From Dillenia suffruticosa (Eukaryota > Streptophyta > Magnoliopsida > Dilleniales > Dilleniaceae), in contig JAVTVX010000010.1 of assembly GCA_033439265.1 (NCBI GenBank), positions 12,446,001 to 12,510,000 on the forward strand: a stretch of DNA of 64,000 nt. The letters are read 5' to 3'. Under the pieces are notes generated by a model that did not search any database, was not told the DNA's origin, and saw nothing but the letters and a program-made list of their open reading frames with translations. Both the position numbers and the translations under genes were made by a program. Positions 43,709-56,900 of the stretch are shown here, piece by piece (position 1 is the stretch's first letter; every line of letters starts with the position of its first letter).

Positions 43709-45307
43709 CCTTTAGGTTGTTTTCAATTTAGGCAACGCAGCCACCATTCTAAGGGACTTTGATTTTTATATAAAGCTCTACTTGTATTTGATTTGATTTA
43801 ATTTTATCCTTGGTCTTGTGTACCATCCGGAGCAGCGAAGATTGCAAAATGTTTGAAGATTATTATTTTTTTTATTTGATCAATCAATATATGAAATATT
43901 GTATATTATGATTAATATATGATTCGATTTATTTCGAGTTTTTTTTAAAAAGGAATTCATTCAATATATTTTTTTTATTTTTAAAATTTGAATGTGATTT
44001 TTAATTAAAAGATATAATGTTTTTTGGATTAGAAAAACTGTTGGTCGGTGTCCGGAGATTATTTTCAAACTTCTTTGCTTCGTACCGTCCGGTCCATGTT
44101 CACATAAAGTAGGAAAAGAAAATATGCACGGAAAGCAAAGGGGTTTCTGTTCAAAGTCTTAGACTCTGAACTCCGATGACCAGTTGAGATTTGACTTTTT
44201 TTCTTGGCCTTTTTAAGTGATAATAAAATAATTTCTTGAGTGAGACAAATTCACAATTATAAACAATAACTTGGGAGTTGGGACAGCCTATCCTTTATCA
44301 ATCCAGCGGACCATCATCAGCCATCTGCACAATACATTTGAATTCAAGTCAACGTCAAAGCCAATAATTTAATTCAACTTCCCATATAATTGCAACGTTG
44401 CGTCATCGCGTTCGTCTTGTGCCTAGCAAAGTCAATGACCCGGAATTTTTTTAAATTAAATAAAAATCATTTCTTTTATAAAAATTAAAATTTTTATTAT
44501 ATTAATAATTTTTTATATCAAAAACCTCAATTAATTTCAATTGGATCTTCGTATCTAATGTAACCAAACGATAAAAATTTGCCAACCATGAACCAATAAT
44601 TTCAAGTGCTCTGATTTTTTTTTCTTTCTTGTATTTGATATTCGATAATTATATTGAATTCGATTAAATTTAGTTTAAGTCGTCATTAATCGATAAAACT
44701 TTCATAATATCTATTTTTTTCATATATAAAAGTCGAATTCGAAATCTTACTTTAAAAAATAAATACCCAATCACCGGACTAGTTAGGTATTAATTTTCTT
44801 TTGTTAAAATTTCAAGCACATATAAATGCAATGATTGACAAACTGTATTTACTTATTTGGTAAATTTGTTGTTTGTAGACTTAAAACCTCCCTTGTGCAA
44901 TTTAAAAAAATCAATTTTTATATATTTATCTTGAAAGAAAAATTGTATTTTCCACTTTGGAATGCTTTGTAGCCGTAGGCGAGCGTCTTGAAGTGCACAG
45001 ATGGGGCTTCCTAGACTACGTCAAGAAAGCCATTTAAGTGTTGGATTTCAAAACAGTGTTGTGTCCAACCAAAAACCTTAGATTATAATTTCATTACCAC
45101 GGAATGAACTTTAGTTTGTGATGATTCATTTACAAGCGGTTGGTTTTCATGAAATCCTTAAGGTATACTAAAAAGATTCACACTTGATTCCAAAAGGACA
45201 GTGTTTTAAAATCAAACTTGAAATTGCCTTCTTCCTTTATTACAAATCCTAAAGAGTGGCAGGCATTTTTGGGTATGCCACATGCAAAAGAAGTTTGCTG
45301 GTTCTAT
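43709..45307. other. Intergenic region between P450 genes 2 and 3
   Basis: AT-rich, with no recognised gene or element. The part next to 45307 contains the 3' UTR of the third P450 gene. Confidence 0.5.
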
Positions 45308-48155
45308 TTACATTCGGGGAAACGCGAACAGATGAAGCCCGTTGTCGATGTGGAGGGTGAACATCGTTCGATATGCTGCTTCCTTCTTCTCATCAGCAAG
45401 TTTGAACTTGAAGAAGAAAAGGAGAGCCACGGCCAAAATTTTCATTTGCCTATAGGCAAATTCTTTTCCTAGGCATATCCTTGGGCCCCCCTGTCGAAGG
45501 CACGTGTATGTCAAAAGATGAAATAAAAGAGCATTTTTTTTTAATCATGCATGTTGATAAAGAAGTGGAAAAGCATTAGTCACAGACCTGAAAGGCAGCA
45601 AATTTAAAAGGGCTTTCAGGCTGGAACACACCATTGTTGATCCATCTTTCAGGCCGAAATTCCTCAGCATCCTCACCCCAAATGTATGTCATCCTCCCCA
45701 TAGAATACACCATGAAATTCACACCATCTCCTTTCTTAATTTTGAAGCCATCAGGGAGAACATCATCTTCTACGGCAATTTTCCCATCCTGTAAATTTGC
45801 AAGAGCAGATCAATAGAATTTCAGTTCTAGCTTTCAAAAGTTAATCCCAGTACAGTCTGGAAACAATTCCAGCTAACAGCGCAATACAAACTTCTCAACA
45901 CCATAGTTTAGTAAACAAAGGCATATCAGATGACACTGCAAGGTCATGAGACAGAATATCAAATGAGACTTTACCACAGGGACTACAGGATAGAGTCGGA
46001 GAGTCTCTGTTAGTGCTGCATGAAGATACTGCATTTTTTCCAGGGCACCTTCAGTTATCTTTGCTGAAAACTCAACAGCAGACATGTTATCATCTGCGCT
46101 GGTCGCCTCTCTCACCTCCTGTGCAACCTTTTCTTGGACCAAAGGATGCTTACATAGTATGTAAACGAACCATGTGAGTGCGTTAGCAGATGTGTCCTTT
46201 CCAGCTATCAGAAAATTCAAAATGATATCTCTCAAATACTGATCAGTCAAGTTGTCCGGATCTTTCTCACTCTCCAGCAAAAATCTTGATAGTATATCAT
46301 ACTTCCCTTTCTAATTAACAGAAAGCAAGATTAGTACAGAATGCAAAAGAATACAATGATATATTTTTATCTTAATCTTGATGGAAATAAAAGTAGCATT
46401 ACTCACATCAAAGCTTTCAATCTTCATCTGCTGCTTCTTAATTTTAATCAACTCGAAAATGAATGAATCGATTACTTTAATGTTTCTCTTTAGAGAGGCT
46501 TCCAAGCCAATGTTTAAAATCCTCTTAACCTTCCAAAAGACATCAACATATCGCCAAAACACAATGAAGTTGGAATCATCAAAAGCTTTGATGAATTGAT
46601 TTCCAAACTCGCTGGATCCAGAAAGTGTGTTCAGATCAACTCCAAATCCCACCTTAAACATTGAGTCTAAAGTTGTTTTCATCAGCATATCCTGTAAATG
46701 AACAACAATGTATCTGTTACAACAAAGATATATAGAAACAAGCAAACCAACAGGTGAAAATTTTGAAGAATGATCTTGTTCTCTAAATAATATTCAGAGG
46801 AGAATAGTTTCTGATGGTGCCAACTCCTCTAGTCTTTGAAATATAAATCTAACCCCCAAAACTCAACATACATCTGCCAGAACACCATGGTTCATTTTTA
46901 CTTGAACCAATTCTTGGTATAAGTTTTGCCATATTTTATCATCTCATAAATATGAATCAGAGCTATATGGATCTATCCATTTGATGTCAAAGTAGTTCTT
47001 TGATTTTTATTTGTATTTGTACATAGAGTCCCTTGTAAAGGACCTAATCTCCTTGGTCTATGGTCTACGTGTGTCCTTAACTAAAATAAGGTCTCCGGAT
47101 GTCACGGAATGAGGAGCACAACTTAAGTCCTTTTTTTTTTTTTTTTTTGTTTCTATGCTCCACTTTTCTCTCTCTTGATTGCTAAAAGCTGTTCATGCAG
47201 AAGTAAGATGAACTTATGATGATTTTGTTGTTTTTTCGAACAAGATGGTTTCATCAAATGATAGCTGTACTATCGCTGGAGAGCAATGGTCAACAACCAA
47301 AAGCAACAGGGGCTAAGGGCATGTAGGTAACAACTGCCTCTCCAACTGCATGAAATGCCTTCTCCTCACTATTGCCTCTGAACTAGAGTTGTAAGCTAAT
47401 GAACTACCATATAACTGAATTAGTGGTTTAGGGAACTTACAAATCCATAAGCCAGTTTGATGTTAGATACTGCTTCACAACAGATATAAAGCCAGAGTTG
47501 AAGATCTTCATTTCATATGATCAAATTGCATTTACCTGTAAATTTAATGTTAGCTTAGCTGATGCCACGTCAGAGATCTTTGAAACCAATACGGCAGCAT
47601 TAGCTCGGAAAACAGATGTACTAAAGTCTCTCAAAACTTTTGTCGAAAACTCATAGCTAGCAAGCTTCCGTTGGTGGCGCCATTTATCTCCATCTACAGC
47701 AAAAATGCCTTCACCAAACAGATCTCTCACTACTTCGTAATTGTACTTTCCCTGCAATTGACAAGGCACCATCAGTGAAAACACAAACTGACAAACAACA
47801 AATCTGTCCATTACAGCCCAGTTACCTTGATATAATTAGGAAAGTTGATCTTCAGTATATACTCAACATTAATTGGATCAGTAGTATAAACTTGACTGTG
47901 TGATGGTGTTATGAGACGATAAGTACGATACTTTCGAGAAAGAGATGCCTGATAATCAAAAAGCTTATTGAAGTGTACTAGTTGATTCAACATCATGCCA
48001 GCTACTGGAGGCCGCTGATCCTTGGATATTAGTTCCTTGATGTAATACAAAACATACTTGATGAAAAATACCAGCACAAGGGAAATCAGCAATCCAAGCA
48101 GTGATAAAACAACATGGATGGCAAGGAAAAGCCCCTTGAGAATTAGGGAACTCAT
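45308..48155 (-). CDS. Cytochrome P450, CYP704-type, third tandem gene
   Basis: Six phase-0 exons: 48155-47826, 47751-47536, 46691-46407, 46310-45975, 45788-45588 and 45490-45308, giving 516 residues. The exon count and phases match the two downstream paralogues, but several exon lengths differ (285, 336, 201) and the sequence is more diverged, so this copy split off first. The N-terminal hydrophobic anchor is long (about 8-38). Motifs: AGKDTSAN, ETLR, FRPERW and FQGGPRICLG with the heme Cys. Intron 2 is expanded to 844 bp. Expected role: ER-bound fatty-acid omega-hydroxylation. No lesions seen. Confidence 0.93.
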
Positions 48156-50039
48156 TGGCTAAGGAAAGTGAAACGACTGGAGAGAATGAACAGGTGAACC
48201 AGTTTTCATGGTTGCAAAAAAATGACGAGAAAACGTGGTAGATAAATTATCGGTTGCTCTAAAGTGTGCAGAATATTCTCATGGTGGGCCATCTGCTTAT
48301 TTAATAGTTAAATAGTGAGTCACTCCCTTGACCATACATATCGGTTCGTACCATAGGAATGAAGAAATGGGCTGGACCTCACACTACTTGGACCAAATTA
48401 GCCTAGCAAATCCCAGTTGGTGAAAAAAAAAATCGTGTGTCACTTCCAAGTTGCACAAATTTGCTGGCGGAGCATCAATGGTTAAGGCTTGAGATATTTC
48501 CTGTTGGGAATTGTCCAGAAAGTGTTGCTTTCGACTGATAAAGGGCGTAGCTTCAGTTGATATATGAGACGCTCAATTTTGTCTTACTCTTGGTTTATTA
48601 TCTGGAAAATCAATTCTGATGTTCACACAAGAAAGCTTTAAAATGTAATTAGTGGAATGACCTCTTTAATACACAGAAGACCCCTCTGGCAACACCATTG
48701 TTGAGCGAAAATATCATGCGTACTAAACAGAGAAGTGACCAGGCCAACGAAAAACAACTTCATTCTTCAATTCAATTAGCTCAAAGAATCAAATAGATAA
48801 ATTATTTAAAAAGATTTATATTTTTCTTTTGGAGGGAGGGGGTTATGAATTATGCAGCAGAAAAGAATTCTGTCCCCACCTATGTGTTCTTTTAGTTCAC
48901 AAACATTCTTGGAATATAAAAGAATCCCTAGAAATCTTAGTTTGGTAAAGGGTTGGAATCTGGGTCTAATAAGTAGAAAGTAAACCGTTATAAACCTGCA
49001 ATGAGCACATAGCACAGAAGCCACTGACCTCCATCCATTAGATCTTTATTTCATATGTGCCTCCAAGTTTAAAGAAGCTATGGAGGGCCAATAAATCATA
49101 CCAGAGCTTAGACAGATGCAAGGAGCCTCAATTCCACTAAATAATGTGTCACTTCCAAGTTGCACAAATTTGCTGGCGAAGCATATCATTCGTTAAGGCT
49201 TGAGATATTTCTTGTTGGGAAATTGTCAAGAAAGTGTTGCTTTCAGCTGACATAGGGGGTAGCTTCAATTGATATATGAGACGCTCAATTTTGTCTTACT
49301 CTTGGTTTATTATCTGGAAAATCAATTCTGATGTTCCCTCAAGAAAGCTTTTAAATGTAATTAGTGGAATGACCTCTTTATACAGGGAAGAGCCCTCTGG
49401 CACCATTGTCGAGCGAAAAAATCCTAGCAGGAAATCAATAGTCTTTAACAGGAAAAAAGCTGGTAATTTAACTCATATGTGCTAAACAGAGAAGAACTTG
49501 ACCAGGCCAACGTAAACAACTTCATTCTTCAATTCAATTAGCCTAGAAGAAGAAGTAAATAGATAAATTATTTAATAAGATTTATATTTTTCTTTTTTTT
49601 TGGGGGGGGGAGGGGGTTATGAATTATGCAGCAGAAAAGAATTCTGTCCCCACCTATGGGTTCTTTTAGTTCACAGACATTCTTGGAATGTAAAAGAATC
49701 CCTTGTTGTTTGGTGAAGAGTTGGAATCTGGGTCTAATATGTAGAAAGTAAACAGTTATGCACCTGTCATGAGCATAAAGCTCAGAAGCCACTGACCTCC
49801 ATCGATTAGATCTTTATGCCATATGTGCCTCCCAGTATCAAGCCAATAAGTCACACTACACCTTGACAGATGCATGGAGCCTCAAATTTTAAGAACAAAA
49901 AATTGTACTTCAAGGGAAATAATGCTGATGTTGAGTGGAATGACAACCAAGAAATTACTTTTGTTAGAAGCAGGAATAAGATTACCAAGTGATCATGAAA
50001 ATTCTTTCTCCAGGGACTTCTGATTTTGATAAATAATAT
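48156..50039. other. Intergenic region largely made of a duplicated segment
   Basis: Upstream of the third P450 gene. About 1.45 kb of it is the 0.7-kb direct duplication listed separately. No supported gene. Confidence 0.55.
48437..49889 (+). repeat. Direct duplication, unit about 0.7 kb
   Basis: Copy one (about 48437-49136) and copy two (about 49145-49889) share GTGTCACTTCCAAGTTGCAC, ATATGAGACGCTCAATTTTG, ATCTGGAAAATCAATTCTGA, GAATTATGCAGCAGAAAAGA and ACTGACCTCCATC.ATTAGAT in order, with small indels. No open frame is conserved between them. Confidence 0.88.
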
Positions 50040-51544
50040 GCATTCTTTTCATCTCATCATTTAGTTGATTCAACACCCATTCTACTTCATGACAACAAAA
50101 AGCGAGCCCTTACCTGAGGATTCATGTACAACCCTACCAACCTCAATCATGCTGCCCCCTGGGGATTCTTTCTTGAATCCCCTCTCTTTCATAAAGGTTC
50201 TAACTCTTTACATATCACTGAACCGCTTAGCTTTAGCATATAAATCACAGAGGATCGCATTGAAAACATGATTTGAAGGTTCCCAACTGATCAAATATTC
50301 AGCCACCTTTTCTCCTAAGTCGACATTTCCATGCATTTGACAACCTCCAAGCAATGCTCCCCAGCAAAACACATCCGGCTCCACATACATGTTTCCAATG
50401 AGTGCTACTGCCTCTTCAAACTGCCCAGCTCAGCTAGAATTAGCAATCATGCAAGCACTATGATAAACCTGTGGCTCTATAAAGTAAACTAGTTTCATCA
50501 TTTCAAAATATTCACTACCCTTCTCTAATAAACCAGAATGTGCACAAGCTGAGAGTAGGCCAACAGATGTAACATGATTAGGTTTTACGCTTAGTTTTCC
50601 CATTTCTTCAAAAGGATCAAAAGCCTTCCCTGCAAGTCCATGAAGACCAAAAACTGAAATCATTGTCGTCCAAGTTATAACATATCTGCTAGGCATTCCC
50701 TCAAATATTTCAGCTCTCTCCACACACCTGCATTTTCCACACAGATCTGTCAATGCCGTTCCAATCACCACGTCACACTCTAAAGCACTTCTCCTCAATT
50801 AATCATGAACCCACTTTCCATGATCAAATTGCACCAAGAGAAGCACAAGCCGAAAGGATACTGGCAATGGTAATCTTATCAGGTTTAACAGTACCGTCAC
50901 TCATAAGCTGCATTTTATGGAAAAGCTCTAAGGCCTACCTCCCAGCTTATACAAACCCCGTGATCATCGAGTTCCAAGTAATCACATTCCTTTTCTCCAT
51001 CCTCCGAAACATGTCCAATGCTGCATCAAGAGCGCCAATTCTCAAATACCCAACAACCATTGAATTCCACGAAACTAGATCCCAATTTAGCATTTCATCG
51101 AACACCTTTCGTGCACTGATCAGTGCCCTAGACACAAAATAAAAATCAATCAGAAAATTTTGAATGAATAAATCAGATTCAAAACCCATGCTTCGACCCA
51201 CAACTCCATCAAATCTCCTCGCACATTCCTTTACAAGTAAAGGAAACGTCGGAAAGTCGGGACAAATTTCTTCAACGAGCATTCGCTTATACAGAATCAA
51301 ATGACCTGCATACACCAGATTCAAGGGATTCATCAATTTTACATGTACTGGCCCTGATCATGATATTAAAATCGGAGAGTTTTGGGTTTTCTATTTGCTG
51401 GAAAATGGTTTCTGCATAGGGAAGAGAACCCATATCTGAAATTGCCCAGACGAATAGAAGACGATTGATGAGGAAATTTTTATCGGATCTGAGCTGGTAA
51501 GGAGATGTAACGATCTGGGTTTGGATTTGTTTGATCTTTCTCAT
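50040..51544 (-). pseudogene. PPR protein (PLS/E class) pseudogene
   Basis: Starting at the ATG at 51544, the minus strand shows an N-terminal KQIQTQ block and repeated PPR signatures: VFDEMLNWDLVSWNSMVVGY, MFRRMEKRNVITWNSMITGF, FEGMPSRYVITWTTMISVFG and PDVFCWGALLGGCQMHGN. After these comes an E-motif-like tail with NQLNDEMKRMH near 50045. The frame is broken by shifts near 51310-51340 and about 50800-50860 and by in-frame stops near 50945, 50430 and 50205. PPR proteins bind organellar RNA for editing or processing. Repeats are intact between the breaks, so decay is recent. The parent gene is not identified. Confidence 0.8.
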
Positions 51545-51986
51545 ATTCTGCACTCTTGAATCAAAACAGAGATTAGGTTTTTGATATACAGACGTAATTC
51601 AAATATCTGTTTTGGCGGGGAATGAACTCGTCTGTGTGGGTCGGAAAGGAATTATGAGATCTTGGAAACCAACACGCATGAATAATTAGTAGTAAAATTT
51701 TCACGATTCAACCTGACCAAAAAGAAAAGAAAAAACATACGAATTTGAGCAAAAGGAAAGTACGGTAATAAAATTTTAATGCACACTTATGATAAAAATT
51801 AGAGCCCAATTTTGAAACCCACCAGAATAATAATAATAATAATATAAATACGGCAAAATTCAGCATTTTTTTTTAAGTCTCAAATTGATGAAGAAACTAT
51901 TGTCTCGAATTTGGTATGGACAAAGTATACATTGATCATTAATGAGCACACGCAGGAGTTCCGTTTTAAGGTCATGATATGCCATT

Positions 51987-52260
51987 TCAGAGAAAGCCTT
52001 GGACGTCATGGCCTTCTATTGCCTCCTTGCACACCTCGAGTGTTTCTTCCATGGCTTGCGCGCGCGAGCCAGCAGCTGAGCTCCTTTCTTCCCAGATGGA
52101 TGAGTGGAAAGATAATCTCTGAGAGATGAATCGCCTGTCACTTTTCCCAACTTCTCATACACGGTGCTACCCGAGGATCATATCCAGCTGAAGCCATCAA
52201 TAGCAGTCCCAGGTAGTTTGCTTCTCTCTCCATCCTACTCGACAGACCAAAGAGAGTAAG
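51987..52260 (-). pseudogene. Fragment of an OMA1-like M48 metallopeptidase (C-terminal part)
   Basis: The minus strand reads LLLMASAGYDPRVA, then, one frame over, VYEKLGKVTGDSSLRDYLST and HPSGKKGAQLL. After another shift it reads METLEV-like sequence ending QGFL and a stop at 51987-51989. This order (LASAGYDP, YLSTHPS, QLL, C-terminal GFL) is that of plant mitochondrial OMA1-type peptidases. At least two frameshifts break it, and the HExxH catalytic part is not seen nearby. It is probably a 3' remnant of a copy whose rest is lost. Confidence 0.6.
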
Positions 52261-53919
52261 ACATCCCACATAACAGAGAGTCCAATATAACACTAAGCTT
52301 ACTTGGGATGATCATAACCAAAGCGGTGCCAGAAAGAATACGTTCTGATAGTCTGGCTTAGACTTCAAGGATACTACAAAAACAAATAAAAGCTACATAC
52401 CGGAAGGCCACAAAAGAAAACAAAACTGAAAAAGAAGAAAAAAAAGGGGAAGAAAAGCACTAGATTGATAAAATCAATTGAAAACTAGAGAAAAATAATA
52501 ATTTTTTCAGTATTTGAACCAGCAAAGAGATTGGCAATCAAAATGTACATAGGATGGGAGGAAAACTGTAATTGGTTGTCCTACAATAAGTTGTCCAGGA
52601 AAAAGCAAACATTAGGCTCGCTAACTTAACATGCTAACCTGGGAGAACAGCCATTACTTGCTGTTACCAGAACAGAAGTCACATTGTTGGGATAAGTAAG
52701 GAAGTCACTCTATGACCTTCACGGCCAAATGGGCTAAAGAGAATAAGGTTCAGCTCTGACCTCTGACCCGGAAAGAACCCAGTAATTGTTATAAAAACCA
52801 CTAGTTCCGTAGTGCAGTTTTGGTAAGAAAACGAGCTGCATTAAGAAATGCCTTGGACTGACTAAGAGCGCACATTTTTTAAGCCGTACCTGTCCATCGT
52901 TAAAATCCGACCACACCAAGAATGTCCAATCTTTTCAACTTGGCTAAGCTCAGAACAACTGATTTTCCTCTTTTTCTTGAACCACAATGGCTCTTGATCC
53001 TCGAGGCTTTGATCTAAGTCAGTCTGGAGCCCCATGCGAGGACCCGAATTACTTCACTTTCAGGCCATCAAGGCAAGGATTCTGAGAGTCGAAGCATAAT
53101 ATTCTCAGTTTATAAGCTATGCTTTTGTCCAAATGCATAACTCAAGCATTGTCCATGCAGTCAACAAAGTCCTAGATAAAATCAAGTCCAAATCGGGGAT
53201 CATCAAAGCTCGCCGCAAGTAGACAGGATCCAATCATTTCATCAAACTCCGCAGTGCTATCTACCATATTTACAGAGCTTGAATTGTCACAGCACCCTCT
53301 CAGGCCAGAAAGTCTTGCATACCCTTTCCCTCTCCTGAATTTTAGTATCTAATGATTGGTTTGTTCTGACAAGATGCACTGTAAGCACCTTACACCCTAC
53401 TCCCTCCCGGCTTATATTGGCACCTATAACCTATTCAAATTCTTCATCTAAGTAATCTATCAGAACGGTTATCAAATAAAATACAATGAATCAAATGAAC
53501 ACCAGTAACAACTCATAATTGCCAAAATTGAAATCCTGCATTTTTAGGGCATACACAAACTAACGCATCTGGACAAGATCCTCCAAAAAGAAGCCTCAGC
53601 AAGAACTCAGGTCAAAATTCAGACTTTAATTTATGATAACTCGGTCATTTATGTTTTACACCAAAGAAGCGCAGGAAAAAAAAAATAACAAATAAGAAAA
53701 CCCATTGTGGGGAAGCTGGAAAAATCCCCAGAAATAATAAAATAAATACCTGTCCAGTTACCGGCACACATGCAAAAGAAAACAACTGCTTACAAGTGAC
53801 GAGTGATCCTATAACTAAATATTTTCTTCATAGTCAAGTCAGATTCTTTGCCTACCACATCCAAAGAAACATGCTCTCTCTCCAGAGGGGGGGGGGGATG
53901 CTTTGCAGCCCGCAGCCCT
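52261..53919. other. Region 3' of the RH7-like helicase
   Basis: It should contain the helicase 3' UTR next to 53919. Short stretches near 52900-53050 and 53190-53300 read on the minus strand like coding sequence for 30-40 residues but match no family I know. Confidence 0.4.
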
Positions 53920-56900
53920 TCAATTTCTATAGCCACGACCTCCACCATTTCTAAAGCCACCACCAAATCTACCACCACCTCTTCCTCCTGAGAATCTACC
54001 ACCAAAACCACCACCTCTCCTATCACCAAAGCGCCCACCACTGCCAAATCTTGGCCCCCTTGACTGTTCCCTCTCTCGTAAGGGGGGCAATGATTTCACA
54101 ACTTCCAGACTCACGTTAGCAGCATTTTCTTGACCTGCATAAAAATCAAGGGACAGGCCAGGTTAGTTATCTAAAACATCCCATTGGGCCTAGATTTAGC
54201 AGCCAAGTTCAAGAATTGGGAGACGGATGAGTGTGGAATGTCAACAATATCAAATTATTGACACCACATCATAACAATAACAATAACAATAACAATAACA
54301 ATAACAATAACAATAACAATAACAATAACAATAACAATAACAATAATAGCAACAACAACAATAATAATAAGTGAATCTGCATTTGTACCGGCAAGATATT
54401 CATCCAAGTCTTCAGTAGGCACATCAAAAACTGCACCACTTCCATCAGCAGTTATACTAAGACCTGTCACTGCATTCACTTTTTCCTCTGGCAAAAATCT
54501 CCTCAATGCACCAAAAACAGAACTGCAACATCAGATGCAAACAATTCAAGAATCAGAAAAATAACCATACAGGCATCCAATAACTTAAACATGTATGTTC
54601 ACACCATCCTATTTGTATGTCTAAATCCCTATGATTAGTTATATCTGTTTGGTTTTTTGTTGTCTGTAGGGGGGTGCTTGTCACCCTGGCATAATAGTTT
54701 GTGGAAGTGACCAACACTGAAGGACCTGTTCTGAAATCTGTGAGCCAGCCAAAGAAAGAAATACAACAATAAAGTCCGAGTAAGGCTAAGATGAATTCTG
54801 TGGTAGGTGTCTCTGGTAAGGCATGCCAAAGGTTGGGAAGCTCGACTCTCAAAGTCATTTCCTCTCTCTCTCTCTCTCTAAATATGTTCTTTTATGGGAT
54901 CAGTTAAGAGGATACAATTTTGCAAGCAGGCAGGAGTTCTTTTATGTCAATTCCTCAATTTTTTTTATTTTTTTTTTTTATTTTATTTTATGAAAGATAC
55001 TTGATGATGGGGGTAGAGCATGACATGAGGATTAAGTTTTGTAGGGGATCTTTATGAAAGTCAAAGGCACCTTCTAAAGTTGTTTACTTTCGCCAGGAGA
55101 ACAGCTTCGATATGATTACATCTAGGTTACAAAAGAAGGGAGGCACAGATTTGATTAAAAGATAGAGAATCAGTAAATTAATTTGTTATCGCAGTGCTGA
55201 TGGACTAGGCATTTTTGGGAGACAATCTTCATTTTAAACATCAACCAAGTCGCGTGACTATGAGAACTATTTAGAAAATATTTTGATTCCAAAAGGTGCC
55301 TCTTAATCATCCTCCAAATACTATTAAGGTGCCTTAAGAAAAGAAACGAGTGCACTTTGTTTGAAAGGATTTAAAAACTCTTTCAACAGTTTGGAACGTA
55401 AAATCCTGAATCGTGAATATCCCTTGTATTTCTTCTTGACATTTTTGTCTCTGTTCTTTTTTGCTCTCTCATGCTTAGGTCATCCTTCCCCCTAACTACA
55501 TTTCTCTTTTCATTTCTCCCTAACCTTTTTACATATCAAGATGAAGTAAGATACTTCAACTATTAATGGAAGGTTATAAACCAATTGAACTCCAACGAAT
55601 TCTAGTGGCATATACTATTTGTGCATGATTTATATACAGTTGTGCGCATGAAAGATTTAATAGGAGCAATATAATTCAATTCCATTGTGTGTCACATGCA
55701 CATATGCAAGAAAGAGAGACACAGGGACAGACAGACATACCCTGGAGAATAGATTGGTCTTCCGACCTCCAGAAGAACAGTAACATACTTTTCCATGCCA
55801 GTAAGAAGGGATCTACTCTTTATCTCTGAATAACCCTGCAAAGCAAGAAAGAATTGGTCATACATCTTATGGAAATTGAAGCTGGGGAGGGGGGGGGGAA
55901 GAAAACTCACTGAAGCCTTTGCAAGTGCTTTTGCTAGAAGTTCAACAGCTGATAAACCAGAAGTCTTTAACAGCTCCTCCGCAGAAGATTTAAATGCAGG
56001 AACCACACTGAATTATAAACTGCGTAAGCCCGGTGCAAAATGGCACTAAAAGGATATGCCGTATATTCTCAAGCAATAAAATACCAAGAAATGTACTAGG
56101 AATAGGACATAAACATATCTCATATAGGAATAAACATATTAAAAGAGAAAACAAGTGATATGGTGTGCCAGAACATATTTCAACAAGAAAGTGGGTGACC
56201 ATTGCAATTACAAAGCATGTACTGCATATGCTTTAGGTTACTTAGCCAGTACGATCAGTAGATATACCTATCAGAGACCCGAGTGATTGCTTCAGCTGCT
56301 TCGACACCAACAGCCTTGGCAACATCAGCTGGTTGAGGAGCAGAAACATGCTCAAATTTTACACCAGATTCCTTCTCTAGCCTTGATACATTATGCCTTC
56401 TTGGATCATATAATAATACAGCAACCCCGCTATTGCCTGTAAAAGAAGAGAGCTCATAAGGCATTCTGAAATCCACGGACTAAAAAAGATTAGAGAGAGA
56501 GAGAGAGAGAGAGAACATGCCAAGTCCTGAACATACCAGCTCTCCCTGTACGTCCAGATCGATGAATGTAAGCTTCAACTTCTCGGGGAGGCTCACACTA
56601 CAGCACAATTTTAAAAGAATCAGCTCTTCGTGCATTTCCTTATTCTAAAAAGTTACATAAATAAGACTACAACCCACTTTCCTTCCAAAAGGGACATAAC
56701 TGATACAAACCTGGATAACAAGCTGCACATCAGGGATGTCAAGTCCTCGGGCAGCAACAGATGTGGCCACTAATACCATAAACTTGCCGGATCTAAATCC
56801 CGCAAGTGTTTTCTGCAAGAAAAGATTTAACAATAAGAAAAGATATCCAAGAAGCACTAACCTAAGGCAAATTTGGAAGAGATGTTACCAACTAGAAAAG

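Noticed and set aside
52734-53300. Short coding-like peptides on the minus strand 3' of the helicase
   Set aside because: Too short, no splice-supported joining, and no recognised family; could be 3' UTR or old gene debris.
54255-54506. Frame with a long Val-Ile repeat, like a membrane protein
   Set aside because: It is read-through of the AATAAC microsatellite in intron 13 of the helicase gene.
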